A DNA stretch of 34,078 nt from Limnothrix sp. RL_2_0. GTDB taxonomy: Bacteria; Cyanobacteriota; Cyanobacteriia; Cyanobacteriales; MRBY01. The stretch spans positions 11,519 through 45,596 of the forward strand of contig JAAUPR010000024.1 in the NCBI GenBank assembly GCA_012033055.1, read 5' to 3'. Within the stretch, counting starts at the first letter, position 1. Each line of letters begins with the position of its first letter. The notes beneath the pieces were generated by a model. That model was not told the origin of the DNA. It was given only the letters and a program-made list of their open reading frames with translations, and ran no database searches. Positions 34,049 to 34,078 of this stretch are shown here, piece after piece. The position numbers and the translations under genes are program-made.

Positions 34049-34078
34049 ATCCCTCCGGCTTCGCCACCTCCCTTTGGA
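34049..34078 (+). repeat. Dispersed two-hairpin repeat, copy 3 (cut by window edge)
   Basis: ATCCCTCCGGCTTCGCCA followed by CCTCCCTTTGGA matches copy 2 except that the first stem is GGC/GCC instead of GCC/GGC, a double change that keeps pairing. The second hairpin is truncated by the window edge. It lies upstream of the CHAT gene. Confidence 0.65.

Noticed and set aside
1-34078. CRISPR array or tRNA/rRNA genes
   Set aside because: No regularly spaced repeats with spacers and no T-loop/acceptor patterns were seen on either strand.

Overview
The window is chromosomal DNA from a cyanobacterium. The evidence is the very frequent HIP1 octamer GCGATCGC, both inside and between genes, and a gene set typical of the phylum: the DUF3326, DUF2862 and DUF429 families, a pentapeptide-repeat protein, a BFN/DUF151 protein, the arsM/arsS arsenosugar pair, a ferredoxin-type siroheme reductase and a CHAT/TPR protein. 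The species cannot be fixed from the sequence. A unicellular or marine relative of Picosynechococcus is possible, but that is a guess.

Layout. Bases 1-430 hold the N-terminal part of glmU (minus strand). Bases 599-3167 hold three neighbouring genes that do not read through cleanly: a class 3 lipase (minus), a DUF3326 protein (plus) and a CPBP/CAAX-type membrane protease (plus). Each carries a single-base frameshift. Bases 3299-4750 encode a soluble PAS histidine kinase. The 4751-5119 gap holds a strong candidate for a ~200-nt structured RNA on the minus strand with 6S RNA architecture. Next, on the minus strand, come a small conserved protein and the large nitrite/sulfite reductase with a HEPN-like tail (5120-8121), a DUF429 plus pentapeptide-repeat pair (8320-9925), two small exported proteins, a DUF2862 protein, a serine-recombinase-like protein that lacks its catalytic arginines, and a BFN-domain protein (to 13327). 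A decayed, gene-poor stretch (13328-14052) precedes a plus-strand run of three exported proteins (14053-16772): an outer-membrane barrel, a small coiled-coil protein and a DUF4114-like protein.

The 16773-17399 gap contains a 229-bp MITE with 15-bp terminal inverted repeats and an 8-bp target duplication. A copy of a dispersed two-hairpin repeat is nested in it. Next are ribD (minus), then arsM, a second MITE-like element, arsS and a DoxX-type membrane protein (plus), which form an arsenosugar locus. A DedA protein (minus) and an RND/HlyD-type adaptor (plus) with no pump beside it follow. A minus-strand operon runs from a TPR protein through an LptF/LptG-family permease to a hybrid sensor kinase (28821 down to 24117). 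It is divergent from ppk1 (28886-31033). The window closes with a hemagglutinin-like gene remnant and an intact CHAT peptidase-like protein with PPC and TPR regions.

The main points of interest are the 6S-like RNA, the MITE with its nested covarying repeat, the catalytically degenerate recombinase, the MITE between arsM and arsS, and a series of single-base frameshifts. Two of those frameshifts sit exactly on HIP1 sites, which raises the possibility of systematic base-calling errors at methylated motifs rather than true gene death.
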